A stretch of 64,000 nucleotides of DNA, from positions 496,001 through 560,000 of the forward strand of contig NZ_JAROCB010000002.1 of the NCBI RefSeq assembly GCF_030433675.1, in the 5' to 3' direction. The notes under the pieces were generated by a model that was not told the DNA's origin, did no database searches, and saw nothing but the letters and a program-made list of their open reading frames with translations. Each line of letters starts with the position of its first letter. Within the stretch, counting starts at the first letter, position 1. The position numbers and the translations under genes were made by a program. Of this stretch, positions 8,082 to 19,267 are shown piece by piece. The DNA comes from Leifsonia virtsii (GTDB taxonomy: Bacteria > Actinomycetota > Actinomycetes > Actinomycetales > Microbacteriaceae).

Positions 8082-8633
8082 ATGGAACTCACGGACGCTC
8101 AGGCCGACCTCACCGAGATTCTGATCACCGAGGAGCAGATCCGCTCCCGCATCGCCGAGCTGGCCAGGGACGTGGAGCGCGACTACGCGGGCAAAGACGT
8201 TCTGCTCATCGGCGTGCTCAAGGGCGCGGTCATGGTCATGGCCGACCTGTCCCGCGAGCTGCGCATCCCGGTCACCATGGACTGGATGGCCGTCAGCTCG
8301 TACGGCAGCGGCACGCAGTCGAGCGGGGTCGTCCGCATCCTGAAGGACCTCGACACCGACCTCAGCGGCAAGACCGTCCTCATCGTCGAGGACATCATCG
8401 ACTCGGGCCTCACGCTGTCGTGGCTGCTGTCGAACCTGAAGAGCCGCGGACCCGAGTCGATCGAGATCTTCACCCTGCTCCGGAAGCCCGAGGCGGCGCG
8501 CGTCGAGATCGACGTGAAGTACGTCGGCTTCGAGATCCCCAACAAGTTCGTCGTCGGCTACGGCCTCGACTTCGACGAGCGCTACCGCACCCTCCGCGGG
8601 GTCGGCATCCTGGCGCCCGCCGTCTACAGCTGA
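8082..8633 (+). CDS. hpt: hypoxanthine phosphoribosyltransferase
   Basis: A 183-residue type I phosphoribosyltransferase for purine salvage (hypoxanthine or guanine plus PRPP to IMP or GMP). The PRPP-binding loop is [17 protein letters not shown], with the acidic pair; the flexible loop [11 protein letters not shown] and [13 protein letters not shown] are also typical, as is [17 protein letters not shown] at the end. The start ATG 8082 follows tilS by 25 bases. The adjoining ftsH gene starts 79 bases after its stop. Confidence 0.95.
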   Translation: MELTDAQADLTEILITEEQIRSRIAELARDVERDYAGKDVLLIGVLKGAVMVMADLSRELRIPVTMDWMAVSSYGSGTQSSGVVRILKDLDTDLSGKTVLIVEDIIDSGLTLSWLLSNLKSRGPESIEIFTLLRKPEAARVEIDVKYVGFEIPNKFVVGYGLDFDERYRTLRGVGILAPAVYS

Positions 8634-8712
8634 CGCCGCCCCGGGGCACGCAGACCGCCCAGAGCGAACACGCAGGCGGCCCACAGCGGCCAGGCGGTAC
8701 TGTGGTCGCACC

Positions 8713-10716
<2,004 letters not shown>

Positions 10717-10729
10717 GTCCGCCTCGCGC

Positions 10730-11308
10730 ATGAGCGGCATCGATCGTCCGCGCATCGAGGCGGCCGTCGCCGAGATCCTCGCCGCCATCGGCGAGGATCC
10801 GGCGCGTCCGGGACTGGAGTCGACGCCGTCGCGCGTCGCCGACGCCTACGCCGAGTTCTTCGCCGGCGTCGGCCGCGACCCTGTCGACGACCTCGGCGCG
10901 CCGGTGCCGCTCGAGTCCGGACGTCAAGCCGAGACCGTGCTGCTGCGCGACATCGAGTTCCGCTCGGTGTGCGAGCACCACCTGCTGCCGTTCCTCGGCG
11001 TCGCGCACGTCGCGTACCTGCCGGGGGAGACCGTGGTCGGGCTCGGCCGCATCCCGAAGGTCATCGAGACGCTGGCGTCCCGTCCGCAGATCCAGGAGCG
11101 GCTGACCGAGCAGATCGCCGACGCGATCGAGCAGGGCACCGCGGCCCGCGGCGTGCTGGTGGTGCTGGACGCCGCCCACACCTGCGTGACCACGCGCGGC
11201 GCCCGACAGACCCGGAGCACGACGGTCACCGTCGCGGCCCGCGGCGCGTACACCGAGCCTGCGGCCCGGGCGGAGCTCATCGCCCTGATCGGACACGGCG
11301 CCGAGTGA
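10730..11308 (+). CDS. folE: GTP cyclohydrolase I
   Basis: A 192-residue type I enzyme that converts GTP to dihydroneopterin triphosphate, the first step of folate synthesis. EDPARPGLESTPSRVADAY opens the fold; CEHHLLPFLGVAHVAYLP holds the zinc Cys and His, and AHTCVTTRGARQ holds the second zinc Cys (most homologues have CMTMRG-like sequence here). GLGRIPKVIETLASRPQIQERLT is standard. Its TGA overlaps the GTG of folP in GTGA, so the fol genes are translationally coupled. Confidence 0.96.
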   Translation: MSGIDRPRIEAAVAEILAAIGEDPARPGLESTPSRVADAYAEFFAGVGRDPVDDLGAPVPLESGRQAETVLLRDIEFRSVCEHHLLPFLGVAHVAYLPGETVVGLGRIPKVIETLASRPQIQERLTEQIADAIEQGTAARGVLVVLDAAHTCVTTRGARQTRSTTVTVAARGAYTEPAARAELIALIGHGAE

Positions 11309-12108
11309 CTCTCATCATGGGCGTCCTCAACGTGACGCCGGACTCGTTCAGCGACGGCGGGCTCTGGCTCGAGCCCGACGCCGCCATCGCCCACGGCCTT
11401 GAGCTGGCGGCGCAGGGTGCGGATCTGGTCGACGTCGGGGGCGAGTCCACCCGGCCCGGAGCGCTCCGCGTGGAGCCGGACGAGGAGCGCAAGCGCGTCG
11501 TCCCGGTGATCCGCGAGCTGGCATCCCGCGGGGTGACCGTGAGCGTCGACACCCTCAACGCCTCCACCGCGCGCGCCGCGGTCGAGGCGGGCGCCGCCAT
11601 CATCAACGACGTGTCCGGCGGCCTCGCCGACGCCGGGATGCCCGACGCCGTGCTCGACACCGGTGCCCAGTACGTGGTCATGCACTGGCGCGGGCGCCTC
11701 GACGCAGGCGACTCCCGCGCGGTGTACCGGCACACGGTCGCCGAGGTGCGGGCGGAGCTCTCCGCCCGGGTCACCGACCTGCTCCAGCGCGGAGTCGACC
11801 CGGCGAAGCTGATCCTCGACCCGGGCCTCGGGTTCTCGAAGAACGCCGGCCACAACTGGCAGGTGCTCGCCGGGCTCCACGAGATCGAGACGCTCGGCTA
11901 CCCGGTGCTGATCGGCGCCTCCCGCAAGCGGTTCCTCGGCGCCCTGCTGCCCGAAGGCGCGCCGGTCGAGGACCGCGACTCCCCGACCGCCGTCATCTCC
12001 GCGCTCGCGGCGCAGGCCGGCGCCTGGGCCGTTCGGGTGCACGACGTGCCGTCGACCCGGATCGCCCTCGACGTCGTCCGGGCGTGGCAAGCTGGATCCG
12101 ATGAGTAG
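11305..12108 (+). CDS. folP: dihydropteroate synthase
   Basis: A 267-residue TIM-barrel enzyme joining 6-hydroxymethyl-dihydropterin pyrophosphate and p-aminobenzoate; it is the sulfonamide target. GVLNVTPDSFSDGG is the pterin/phosphate loop, GGESTRPGA the second signature, and VMHWRG, DPGLGFSKNAGHNW and GASRKRFLG follow. The start is GTG 11305, sharing bases with the folE stop; a longer frame upstream would run through folE and is not used. The folB start lies 8 bases inside its 3' end. Confidence 0.95.
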   Translation: MTLIMGVLNVTPDSFSDGGLWLEPDAAIAHGLELAAQGADLVDVGGESTRPGALRVEPDEERKRVVPVIRELASRGVTVSVDTLNASTARAAVEAGAAIINDVSGGLADAGMPDAVLDTGAQYVVMHWRGRLDAGDSRAVYRHTVAEVRAELSARVTDLLQRGVDPAKLILDPGLGFSKNAGHNWQVLAGLHEIETLGYPVLIGASRKRFLGALLPEGAPVEDRDSPTAVISALAAQAGAWAVRVHDVPSTRIALDVVRAWQAGSDE

Positions 12109-12484
12109 CACCCAGTCGCGCCCGACCGATTCGATCGTCCTCACCGGCCTTCGCGTGCGGGCCAACCACGGCGTGTTCGACTTCGAGCGCGCGGACGGTC
12201 AGGACTTCGTCGTCGACGTGACCGCGTGGCTCGACCTGTCGGTGGCCGCCAAGGGCGACGACCTCGGCGCGACCGTCCACTACGGCGAGCTCGCCGAGGA
12301 GGTGGTCGCCGCCGTCGAGCGCGACCCCGTCGACCTCATCGAGACCGTCGCCGAGCGCGTGGCCGCCACGGTGCTCGCGCACGAGCCGGTCGACGCGGTC
12401 GAGGTGACCGTCCACAAACCGCAGGCGCCGATCACCGTGCCCTTCGCCGACGTCGCCGTCCGCATCGTCCGGAGCCGGGCATGA
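12101..12484 (+). CDS. folB: dihydroneopterin aldolase
   Basis: A 127-residue protein that makes 6-hydroxymethyl-dihydropterin from dihydroneopterin. LTGLRVRANHGVFDFERADGQ is the family N-terminus, with the Glu near HGVFDFE. VHYGELAEEVVAAVERDPVDLIETVAERVA holds the conserved Tyr, and VEVTVHKPQAPI holds the catalytic Lys. Its start overlaps folP by 8 bases, and its stop overlaps folK in ATGA. Confidence 0.95.
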   Translation: MSSTQSRPTDSIVLTGLRVRANHGVFDFERADGQDFVVDVTAWLDLSVAAKGDDLGATVHYGELAEEVVAAVERDPVDLIETVAERVAATVLAHEPVDAVEVTVHKPQAPITVPFADVAVRIVRSRA

Positions 12485-13038
12485 ACGCCGCGCCCCTCGG
12501 CAAGCCGGTGCGGATGCGCGTCGGCGTGCCCGCCGTGCTCGCGTTCGGCAGCAATCTCGGCGACCGCGCCGCGACCATCCGGGCCGCCGTCGACCTGCTC
12601 GCCGAGGAGCCCGGCATCGACGTGCGCGCCGTGTCGCGGCTGTACGAGACCCCGGCGCTGAAGCCGGAGGGCATCGACGAGGAGGCGCCCGCATACCTCA
12701 ACGCCGTCGCGCTCGTCCACACCCTGCTCGAGCCCCTCGACCTGCTCGGCCTGATCAACGCCGTCGAGGACCGCCTGGGCCGCGTCCGAGAGCAGCGCTG
12801 GGGCGACCGGACGCTCGACATCGACATCGTCGACTACGGCGGGATCGTGTCGGACGACGACCCGCGCATCGTGCTCCCGCACCCGCGCGCCCACGAGCGT
12901 GCCTTCGTGCTCGTGCCGTGGCTCGACGTCGATCCCGGCGCGCAGCTGCCCGGCTACGGTCCGGTGTCGGCGCTGGCGGAGCAGGCCACCGACCCGGTGC
13001 GGCTCTGGACGGACCCGGCGAAGGGGGAGCAGTCGTGA
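12481..13038 (+). CDS. folK: 6-hydroxymethyl-7,8-dihydropterin pyrophosphokinase
   Basis: A 185-residue HPPK that transfers pyrophosphate from ATP to hydroxymethyl-dihydropterin. LAFGSNLGDRAATIRAAVDLL starts the fold; VSRLYETPAL, AYLNAVALVHT, RVREQRWGDRTLDIDIVDYGG (the HPPK signature with Asp pair) and LPHPRAHERAFVLVPW follow. The ATG 12481 overlaps the folB stop, and the stop overlaps the next GTG. folE-folP-folB-folK therefore form one coupled unit. Confidence 0.95.
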   Translation: MNAAPLGKPVRMRVGVPAVLAFGSNLGDRAATIRAAVDLLAEEPGIDVRAVSRLYETPALKPEGIDEEAPAYLNAVALVHTLLEPLDLLGLINAVEDRLGRVREQRWGDRTLDIDIVDYGGIVSDDDPRIVLPHPRAHERAFVLVPWLDVDPGAQLPGYGPVSALAEQATDPVRLWTDPAKGEQS

Positions 13039-13514
13039 AACGCACGCGCGCGACCTCCCTCATCGGGCTGGGCGTCGGCGGACTCGTCGTCGGCTTCCTC
13101 GCCGAGCTCGCGGCCTCCGGGATGGGCCAGGCGATCTTCATCCCGCCGCTCACCCTCCCGATCACGCTGCTGGCGGTCGCCGTGCTCGTCATCGCGTTCG
13201 CCATCCCGATCCGCCGGGCCGTGCGCGGCCGCAGCGTGCGGCGCATCGACCCGTTCCAGGCGACGCGCATCGTCGTGCTCGCCAAGGCCTGCAGCCTGAG
13301 CGGGGCGCTGCTGACCGGCGTGGGCGTCGGCATCGGCGCCTACCTGCTGTCGCGGGATGTGCTGCCCGGCGGCAACGCCATCCTGCTCACCGCGCTCGCC
13401 ACGGCGGGAGCCGTGATCCTGCTCGTCGCGGGACTGGTGGCCGAGCTGTTCTGCACCCTCCCGCCGGGCGACGACGACGAGCGCAGGGAGCGGGTCCATG
13501 CCGGAACGGATTGA
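13035..13514 (+). CDS. DUF3180 family membrane protein
   Basis: A 159-residue protein with four predicted membrane helices (about residues 7-27, 33-55, 81-106 and 116-138) and a short charged tail. It matches the actinobacterial DUF3180 family, which regularly follows folK. No catalytic residues are visible. It starts at GTG 13035 within the folK stop, and its own end overlaps the next gene. Function unknown; co-translation with folate genes may reflect only conserved gene order. Confidence 0.8.
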   Translation: MKRTRATSLIGLGVGGLVVGFLAELAASGMGQAIFIPPLTLPITLLAVAVLVIAFAIPIRRAVRGRSVRRIDPFQATRIVVLAKACSLSGALLTGVGVGIGAYLLSRDVLPGGNAILLTALATAGAVILLVAGLVAELFCTLPPGDDDERRERVHAGTD

Positions 13515-13983
13515 CCTGAACGTCGGCGAGTGGCGCCGCGTCTCGCCGAAGTACGTGCTGGTGGTGATCTCCGGCACCGTGATCACGGGCCTCATCCTCT
13601 CCGCCGCGAGCCTGTTCCTCTGGCTCGTCGGCGGCTGGCCCTTCGGCTGGCTCGCACTCACCGTCGTGGTCGTCATCACCGTGATCGCACTGATCATCGC
13701 GCCGCGCCGAGCCCGCTCGATCGGCTACCGCCTGCGCGACGACGACCTGCTGTTCCGGCGCGGCATCATGTTCCAGCGCTTCGTCTCCGTGCCCTACGGG
13801 CGCATGCAGCTCATCGACATCAACCGGGGACCGGTCAGCCGGATGCTGGGGCTGGCCGACCTGAAGTTCGTCACGGCGGCCGCGTCCACCGGGGTGATGG
13901 TGCCCGGTCTCCCCGAACCCGAGGCCGCGGAGCTGCGCGACCGGCTCGTCGAGCTGGCGGAGAGCAGGCGGGCGGGGCTGTGA
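13498..13983 (+). CDS. PH-domain membrane protein (YdbS-like)
   Basis: A 161-residue protein with two membrane helices (about 15-40 and 46-66) followed by a bacterial PH domain: GYRLRDDDLLFRRGIMFQRFVSVPYGRMQLIDINRGPVSRMLGLADLKFVTAA. This is the YdbS type (PF03703), usually paired with a larger YdbT protein, as here. YdbS/YdbT pairs are linked in Bacillus to resistance against bacteriocins; the role here is unknown. It overlaps its neighbours on both sides (17 and 4 bases). Confidence 0.85.
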   Translation: MPERIDLNVGEWRRVSPKYVLVVISGTVITGLILSAASLFLWLVGGWPFGWLALTVVVVITVIALIIAPRRARSIGYRLRDDDLLFRRGIMFQRFVSVPYGRMQLIDINRGPVSRMLGLADLKFVTAAASTGVMVPGLPEPEAAELRDRLVELAESRRAGL

Positions 13984-15677
13984 ACGTCCGTGGGGCGCTG
14001 CCCGGCGGCGCACCGCTCTCGGCGGCGGAGCGCGCGGCCGAGCGGTACACCGACGGCGAGTGGCACCGGCTGCATCCCGCGACCCCGCTGCTGCGCGGCG
14101 GCATCGTCTTCATCGCCGTCTTCGGCTTCGTGCTCTCCAACCTGCGCGAGCGGCTGATCTCGTTCTTCGTCGGGGCGCCCGATTACGGCGGGGATCCGCT
14201 CGACGCGATCTACAACCATGGCTGGGAGGGCTGGGCACTGCTCGGCGTCGCGGTCGTGCTGCTGCTGTGCCTCGCCGCCTTCTACCTGTCGTGGCGGATG
14301 CACAGCTTCCGGATCACGGGCGACGCGGTGGAGGTGCGCAGCGGCATCCTGTTCCGGACGCAGCGCAAGGCGCGGCTCGACCGCATCCAGGGCATCAACG
14401 TCGTGCGGCCGGTGCTCGCACGCATCTTCGGCGCTGCGAAGCTGGACATCTCGGTGGCGGGCCACGACGCGAACGTGCAGCTCGCCTACCTCGGGTCGAC
14501 GCTGGCGGATGGACTGCGCGGCGACGTGCTGCGGCTCGCGTCGGGCGTGCGGGCGGCGGAGGCGGGGGAGGCTGTCGCGGCGCAGGGACCGGCGGCTCCG
14601 GGAGCACCGGGCGTGCCGGGCGTTCCGGGGGCGCCGGCCGGCGCATCGCGCGCCTCGGCTGTCGGCGACCTCGTCGGCCGCCGGGTGAACGAGTTCCTGG
14701 CGCCGGAGCTCGACCCGAACGCCGCGCCGCCGGAGTCGGTCGTCAAGATCCCGCCGCTGCGGCTGCTCGGGTCGCTGCTGCTCAGCGGGTTCACCGTCTT
14801 CGTCGTGATCGTGGTCGCCTTCCTGATCTGGGGCGCCTCGACCGGGTCCGCCTGGCTGCTCATCGTCGTGCTCCCCGGCCTGATCGGGTCGGCGAGCTTC
14901 TACGTCAACCGTTTCACCAAGTCGTTGCGGTACTCGATCGCCGGCACCCCCGACGGAGTCCGCGTCGGCTTCGGACTGCTCAGCACGAGCAACGAGACGC
15001 TGCCGCCGGGGCGCATCCATGCTGTCGAGGTGCTGCAGCCGCTGCTGTGGCGACCGTTCGGCTGGTGGCAGATCCGCATCGACACCGCAGGCCACTCGCG
15101 CGAGAAGGGCGCGGCCGGGCAGCCGAACACGACCATGCTGCCGGTCGGCGACGCGACCGATGTCTCGCGCGTGCTCGCCCTCGTGCTGCCCGGGCTCGCC
15201 GCGGAGGAGGAGCGGCGCGCGATCGAGGCCGGGATGGTCTCGGCGGGGCGTGACGGCTTCGTCGGCAGCCCGCGTCGGGCGGCCTGGTTCCGGCCGCTCT
15301 CGTGGCAGCGCACCGGCTACCTGCTGCTCGACGACACCGTCCTGCTCCGGCGCGGGTTCGTCTGGCGCAGCCTCGCGGTGGTCCCGCTCGCGCGGCTGCA
15401 GAGCCTGGAGCTGAAGCAGGGTCCGCTGGACGCCGCCCTCCGGCTCTCCGAGGCGCGCTTCCACACGGTTTCCGGTCCGGTCAGGCCGCGCCTCGCCGCG
15501 ATCGACGCGTCGACCGGCGTGCGGCTGTTCGAGGAGGTGGCCGCGCGCACGATCGCCGCGGCGGCGGCCGACCGCAGCCACCGCTGGGGGAGCGTCGCGC
15601 CGAGCGCGGCGCCTGGCGACGGCCCGTCCGCCGCGGCCCCGATCACCGACGTCCCGTCTTCCGAGGAGGAACACTGA
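13980..15677 (+). CDS. PH-domain membrane protein (YdbT-like, three PH units)
   Basis: A 565-residue membrane protein. Helices near residues 35-55 and 80-105 are followed by a first PH unit (SFRITGDAVEVRSGILFRTQRKARLDRIQGINVV), and a Pro/Gly/Ala-rich linker (about 200-225) joins the next part. A second pair of helices (about 262-315) precedes a second PH unit (VGFGLLSTSNETLPPGRIHAVEVLQ). A third unit begins near TGYLLLDDTVLLRRGFVWRSLAVVPLARLQSLELKQG. This is the large partner of the YdbS-like protein. The GTG start overlaps the stop of that gene. Function unproven. Confidence 0.82.
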   Translation: MNVRGALPGGAPLSAAERAAERYTDGEWHRLHPATPLLRGGIVFIAVFGFVLSNLRERLISFFVGAPDYGGDPLDAIYNHGWEGWALLGVAVVLLLCLAAFYLSWRMHSFRITGDAVEVRSGILFRTQRKARLDRIQGINVVRPVLARIFGAAKLDISVAGHDANVQLAYLGSTLADGLRGDVLRLASGVRAAEAGEAVAAQGPAAPGAPGVPGVPGAPAGASRASAVGDLVGRRVNEFLAPELDPNAAPPESVVKIPPLRLLGSLLLSGFTVFVVIVVAFLIWGASTGSAWLLIVVLPGLIGSASFYVNRFTKSLRYSIAGTPDGVRVGFGLLSTSNETLPPGRIHAVEVLQPLLWRPFGWWQIRIDTAGHSREKGAAGQPNTTMLPVGDATDVSRVLALVLPGLAAEEERRAIEAGMVSAGRDGFVGSPRRAAWFRPLSWQRTGYLLLDDTVLLRRGFVWRSLAVVPLARLQSLELKQGPLDAALRLSEARFHTVSGPVRPRLAAIDASTGVRLFEEVAARTIAAAAADRSHRWGSVAPSAAPGDGPSAAAPITDVPSSEEEH

Positions 15678-16480
15678 TGCTCCCGTCCGCCCGCCCGCCG
15701 TCGCAGCGTTCCGGCCGGCTCGGGGTCGGCATCGTCGGCTCCGGCCGTGTCGGCCCCGTGCTCGGGCTCGCCCTCGCCGGCGCCGGTCACGCTCTCGTGG
15801 GCGTCTCCGCCGTGTCCGAGGCCAGCCGCGAGCGGGCCGAGGGGATGCTGCCGAACGTCCCCCTGCTCGACGTCCCGACCCTGGTGGAGCGCAGCGAGCT
15901 GGTCCTCCTCGCCGTGCCGGAGCCGGAGCTGCCGGCCCTCGTCGCCGGTCTCGCCGCGACCGGCACCTGGCAGCCGGGCCAGATCGTGCTGCACACCGCC
16001 CCTGGCCGGGGGATCGACGTGCTCGCCCCCGCGGCTGCGGCCGGTGCCATCCCGCTGGCCATCCATCCCGCGCTGGAGTTCACCGGGACGAGCCTCGACC
16101 TGGCGCGCCTGTCCGAGAGCTACTTCGCGGTGACCGCGCCGGCAGCCGTGCTGCCGATCGCGCAGGCCCTCGTGGTCGAGATGGGCGGCGAGCCGGTGGT
16201 CGTCGCCGAGGCGGACCGCGCGGCCTATGCCGAGGCGATCGCGACGGCGACGTCGTTCTCGCGCTCGATCGTCGAGCAGTCCACCGGGCTGCTGCGCGAC
16301 ATCGGGGTGGAGAATCCCGGGTCGTTCCTCAGCTCGCTCGTCCGCTCGGCGGTCGACAACGCGCTCACCCGCGCGGGCGCACCCACCCGGCTGGACCTCG
16401 ACGTGCTGGACGCGATCGAGGACGGCACCCCTCCCGGCGCCAGGGACGACGGCCGCGGCTGGTTCCTCCGCGGCGAGTAG
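15677..16480 (+). CDS. Rossmann-fold / DUF2520 oxidoreductase-like protein
   Basis: A 267-residue two-domain protein. GVGIVGSGRVGPVLGLALAGAGH (near residues 15-37) is a clear NAD(P)-binding GxGxxG loop. VLLAVPEPELPALV and VLHTAPGRGIDVL are typical of reductases that use a 2-keto acid, and the C-terminal helical domain is DUF2520. The start ATG 15677 has a very strong GAGGAGGA. Directly after it comes panC, and no panE is visible in the window. Because DUF2520 proteins sit beside panC in many actinobacteria, a ketopantoate-reductase-like role is an attractive but unproven guess. Confidence 0.78.
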   Translation: MLPSARPPSQRSGRLGVGIVGSGRVGPVLGLALAGAGHALVGVSAVSEASRERAEGMLPNVPLLDVPTLVERSELVLLAVPEPELPALVAGLAATGTWQPGQIVLHTAPGRGIDVLAPAAAAGAIPLAIHPALEFTGTSLDLARLSESYFAVTAPAAVLPIAQALVVEMGGEPVVVAEADRAAYAEAIATATSFSRSIVEQSTGLLRDIGVENPGSFLSSLVRSAVDNALTRAGAPTRLDLDVLDAIEDGTPPGARDDGRGWFLRGE

Positions 16481-16520
16481 CCTTGATCCGGCCGGTGGAG
16501 AACCAGCCGGAGGGACGAGC

Positions 16521-17393
16521 ATGCCAGAGATCATCACCAGCATCGCCGAGCTGCGGGCGCGGATCGCCGGAGCACGGCGCACCGCGATGCAGGACGGCCC
16601 GGCGGACGCGCCCACCGGACGCGTGGTCCTCGTGCCGACGATGGGCGCCCTCCACGAGGGTCACCTGCGCCTGGTGTCGCGAGCCCGGGATCTCGGCGGG
16701 GTGGTCGTCGTCTCGATCTTCGTCAACCCGCTGCAGTTCGGCCCGGGGGAGGACCTCGAGCGCTACCCCCGCACGCTCGAGGCCGACTTGGTCGCACTGG
16801 AGGGCCTCGCCGACATCGTCTTCGCACCCACCGCCGCCGAGATGTACCCGTCGGGTCCGTCCGAGACGCGGGTGACCGCGGGCGAGTCGGGCACGCTCTT
16901 CGAGGGCGCGTCCCGTCCCGGGCACTTCGACGGCGTGCTCACCGTCGTGACGAAGCTCTTCAACATCGTCCAGCCCGACGTGGCCGTGTTCGGGCAGAAG
17001 GACGCCCAGCAGGTGCACGTGATCGGCCGGATGGTCGAGGATCTCAACCTGCCCGTCACGATCGCCGTCGTCGACACCGTCCGTGAGGACGACGGTCTCG
17101 CTCTCTCGAGCCGCAACCGCTACCTGGGCGCCGACGACCGGCTCGCCGCCGTCACCCTGTCGGAGGCCCTCGCCGCCGGGGCGGACGCGGCCGCCGACGG
17201 CGTCGCCGCCGCCCTCGCAGCGGCCCGCGCGCGCATCGAGGCGCGACCGGCGGTTAAGCTGGACTATCTCGCGATCGTCGACCCGGAGAGCTTCCGGGAG
17301 GCCTCGCCTGACCACCACGGTCCGGCTCTGATGCTGATCGCCGCCCGGGTGGGCACGACCCGCCTGATCGACAACCAGCGCCTCACGACGTGA
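16521..17393 (+). CDS. panC: pantothenate synthetase (pantoate--beta-alanine ligase)
   Basis: A 290-residue ATP-dependent ligase joining pantoate and beta-alanine. VPTMGALHEGHLRLV is the HIGH-like signature; VSIFVNPLQFGPGEDLERYPRT, FEGASRPGHFDGVLTVVTKLFNIVQPDVAVFGQKDAQQ and SSRNRYL (KMSKS-like position) complete the active site. Start ATG 16521 is supported by GGAGGGA 6 bases upstream. The 40-base gap from the DUF2520 gene suggests one transcript. panB and panD are not in the window. Confidence 0.96.
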   Translation: MPEIITSIAELRARIAGARRTAMQDGPADAPTGRVVLVPTMGALHEGHLRLVSRARDLGGVVVVSIFVNPLQFGPGEDLERYPRTLEADLVALEGLADIVFAPTAAEMYPSGPSETRVTAGESGTLFEGASRPGHFDGVLTVVTKLFNIVQPDVAVFGQKDAQQVHVIGRMVEDLNLPVTIAVVDTVREDDGLALSSRNRYLGADDRLAAVTLSEALAAGADAAADGVAAALAAARARIEARPAVKLDYLAIVDPESFREASPDHHGPALMLIAARVGTTRLIDNQRLTT

Positions 17394-17446
17394 CCGCGAG
17401 CCGACCAGCCCCGACCGACCGCCCTGTTCGATAAGGAAAGACAGCG

Positions 17447-18976
17447 ATGACCGACGCGCAGACCACCGCGGCCGACCGCGAGCCCGCCGACGCCGGCGAG
17501 GAGGACGTCAGCGAGCAGAAGGCGGTACGGCTCGGCAAGCGCGAGCGCCTGATCGCCGAGGCCGCCGACGCGAGCGGCGGAGCGTACCCGGTGCAGGTGC
17601 CGGTCACCACCACGATCCCGGCCGTCCGAGCCGAGTGGGGGCACCTGCAGGCCGACGAGGCCTCCGGCGAGGTCGTCGGCATCGCCGGCCGCGTCATCCA
17701 CCTGCGGAACACCGGCAAGCTCTGCTTCGCCGTGCTGCAGGCCGGCGACGGGTCGCGCATCCAGGTCATGGTCTCGCTCGGCGAGGTCGGCCAGGAGGCG
17801 CTCGACGCCTGGAAGGAGCTCGTCGACCTCGGCGACCACGTGTTCGTCTCCGGCGAGGTGATCTCCAGTCGCCGCGGCGAGCTCTCGGTGATGGTGACCG
17901 AGTGGCGGATCGCCGCGAAGGCGCTGCTTCCGCTGCCCAACCTGCACAACGAGCTGAGCGAGGAGACCCGGGTGCGTGCCCGCTACCTCGACCTGATCGC
18001 CCGCGAGCAGGCGCGCAAGACCGTCATCGACCGGGCGAAGGCCGTAGCGAGCCTGCGCAGCACGTTCGCCGAGCGCGAGTTCGTCGAGGTCGAGACGCCC
18101 ATGCTGCAGGTGATGCACGGCGGCGCGTCGGCGCGCCCGTTCGTCACCCACTCCAACGCGTTCGACACCGAGCTGTACCTCCGCATCGCCCCGGAGCTCT
18201 ACCTGAAGCGCGCGGTCGTCGGCGGCATCGACCGGGTGTTCGAGATCAACCGCAACTTCCGCAACGAGGGCGCCGACTCCACCCATTCGCCGGAGTTCGC
18301 GATGCTGGAGGCCTACCAGGCGTACGGCGACTACAACTCGATCGCCGACCTGACGCAGACCCTGATCCAGGATGCGGCGGTCGCCGTCTCCGGCTCGCAC
18401 GTCGTCACCTGGGCCGACGGCACCGAGTACGACCTCGGCGGCCAGTGGGACCGCATCCGGATGTACGACAGCCTCTCGGACGCCATCGGCGAGGAGATCA
18501 CGCCCGAGACCCCGATCGAGCGCCTGCGTGAGCTTGCCGCGCTCGCCGGCATCGAGATCGAGCACCCGCTGGCCGGCAAGTATGTCGAGGAGCTGTGGGA
18601 GCACCACGTCAAGACCGACCTGGTGCGCCCGACGTTCGTCATGGACTTCCCGGTCGACACCAGCCCGCTCGTGCGTGCGCACCGCTCGCGCGAGGGCGTC
18701 GTGGAGAAGTGGGACCTGTACACGCGCGGGTTCGAGCTGGCCACCGGCTACTCGGAGCTCGTCGACCCTGTCGTGCAGCGCGAGCGCTTCGTCGAGCAGG
18801 CGAAGCTCGCGGCCGCGGGCGACAACGAGGCCATGCGCCTGGACGAGGAGTTCCTGCGGGCGCTCGAGTTCGGGATGCCGCCGACCGGTGGCATGGGCAT
18901 GGGCATCGACCGCCTGCTGATGGCGCTGACGGGTCTCGGCATCCGCGAGACCATCCTCTTCCCGCTGGTCAAGTAG
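17447..18976 (+). CDS. lysS: class II lysyl-tRNA synthetase
   Basis: A 509-residue enzyme. After a charged N-terminal extension (about 45 residues), the OB-fold anticodon domain ([33 protein letters not shown]) is followed by the class II core: motif 1 around [22 protein letters not shown], motif 2 [29 protein letters not shown], and motif 3 [15 protein letters not shown]. Lys-pocket residues appear in [16 protein letters not shown]. Length and order are normal. It is preceded by GATAAGGAAAG and followed by a tiny membrane-protein gene. Confidence 0.96.
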   Translation: MTDAQTTAADREPADAGEEDVSEQKAVRLGKRERLIAEAADASGGAYPVQVPVTTTIPAVRAEWGHLQADEASGEVVGIAGRVIHLRNTGKLCFAVLQAGDGSRIQVMVSLGEVGQEALDAWKELVDLGDHVFVSGEVISSRRGELSVMVTEWRIAAKALLPLPNLHNELSEETRVRARYLDLIAREQARKTVIDRAKAVASLRSTFAEREFVEVETPMLQVMHGGASARPFVTHSNAFDTELYLRIAPELYLKRAVVGGIDRVFEINRNFRNEGADSTHSPEFAMLEAYQAYGDYNSIADLTQTLIQDAAVAVSGSHVVTWADGTEYDLGGQWDRIRMYDSLSDAIGEEITPETPIERLRELAALAGIEIEHPLAGKYVEELWEHHVKTDLVRPTFVMDFPVDTSPLVRAHRSREGVVEKWDLYTRGFELATGYSELVDPVVQRERFVEQAKLAAAGDNEAMRLDEEFLRALEFGMPPTGGMGMGIDRLLMALTGLGIRETILFPLVK

Positions 18977-19009
18977 CCTCCCAGGCCACGGCACTACGAT
19001 GAAGGCGAT

Positions 19010-19183
19010 ATGAACGACATCCTCGGTGGCTTCGTCTGGGCGCTCGCGCCGACCGTGCTGGTCGGCCTGCTGTTCTGGGCGATCATGCGCTTCATCGTGC
19101 GCGCCGACCGCAACGAGCGGAAGGCGTACAGCAGGCTGGAGGCGCAGGAGCGCGCCCGTCGCGGGCTCGCCCCGAAGCCCTGA
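19010..19183 (+). CDS. 57-residue membrane protein downstream of lysS
   Basis: A small open frame that starts at ATG 19010 with GAAGG 4 bases upstream. The product has one membrane helix (about residues 7-30, FVWALAPTVLVGLLFWAIMRF), then a basic helix (RADRNERKAYSRLEAQERARRG) and stops at KP. This is the layout of small single-pass actinobacterial proteins encoded after lysS. Codon use is like that of the neighbours. No known domain was recognised; a role as a membrane anchor is only a guess. Confidence 0.75.
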   Translation: MNDILGGFVWALAPTVLVGLLFWAIMRFIVRADRNERKAYSRLEAQERARRGLAPKP

Positions 19184-19267
19184 CGTCTGCCGCGTACCGC
19201 GCGCACCCGATACGGTAGCCCTGGGGACGCGTCCGCGTCCCTCTGACTTCGCCGGAGGGACGTGTGC

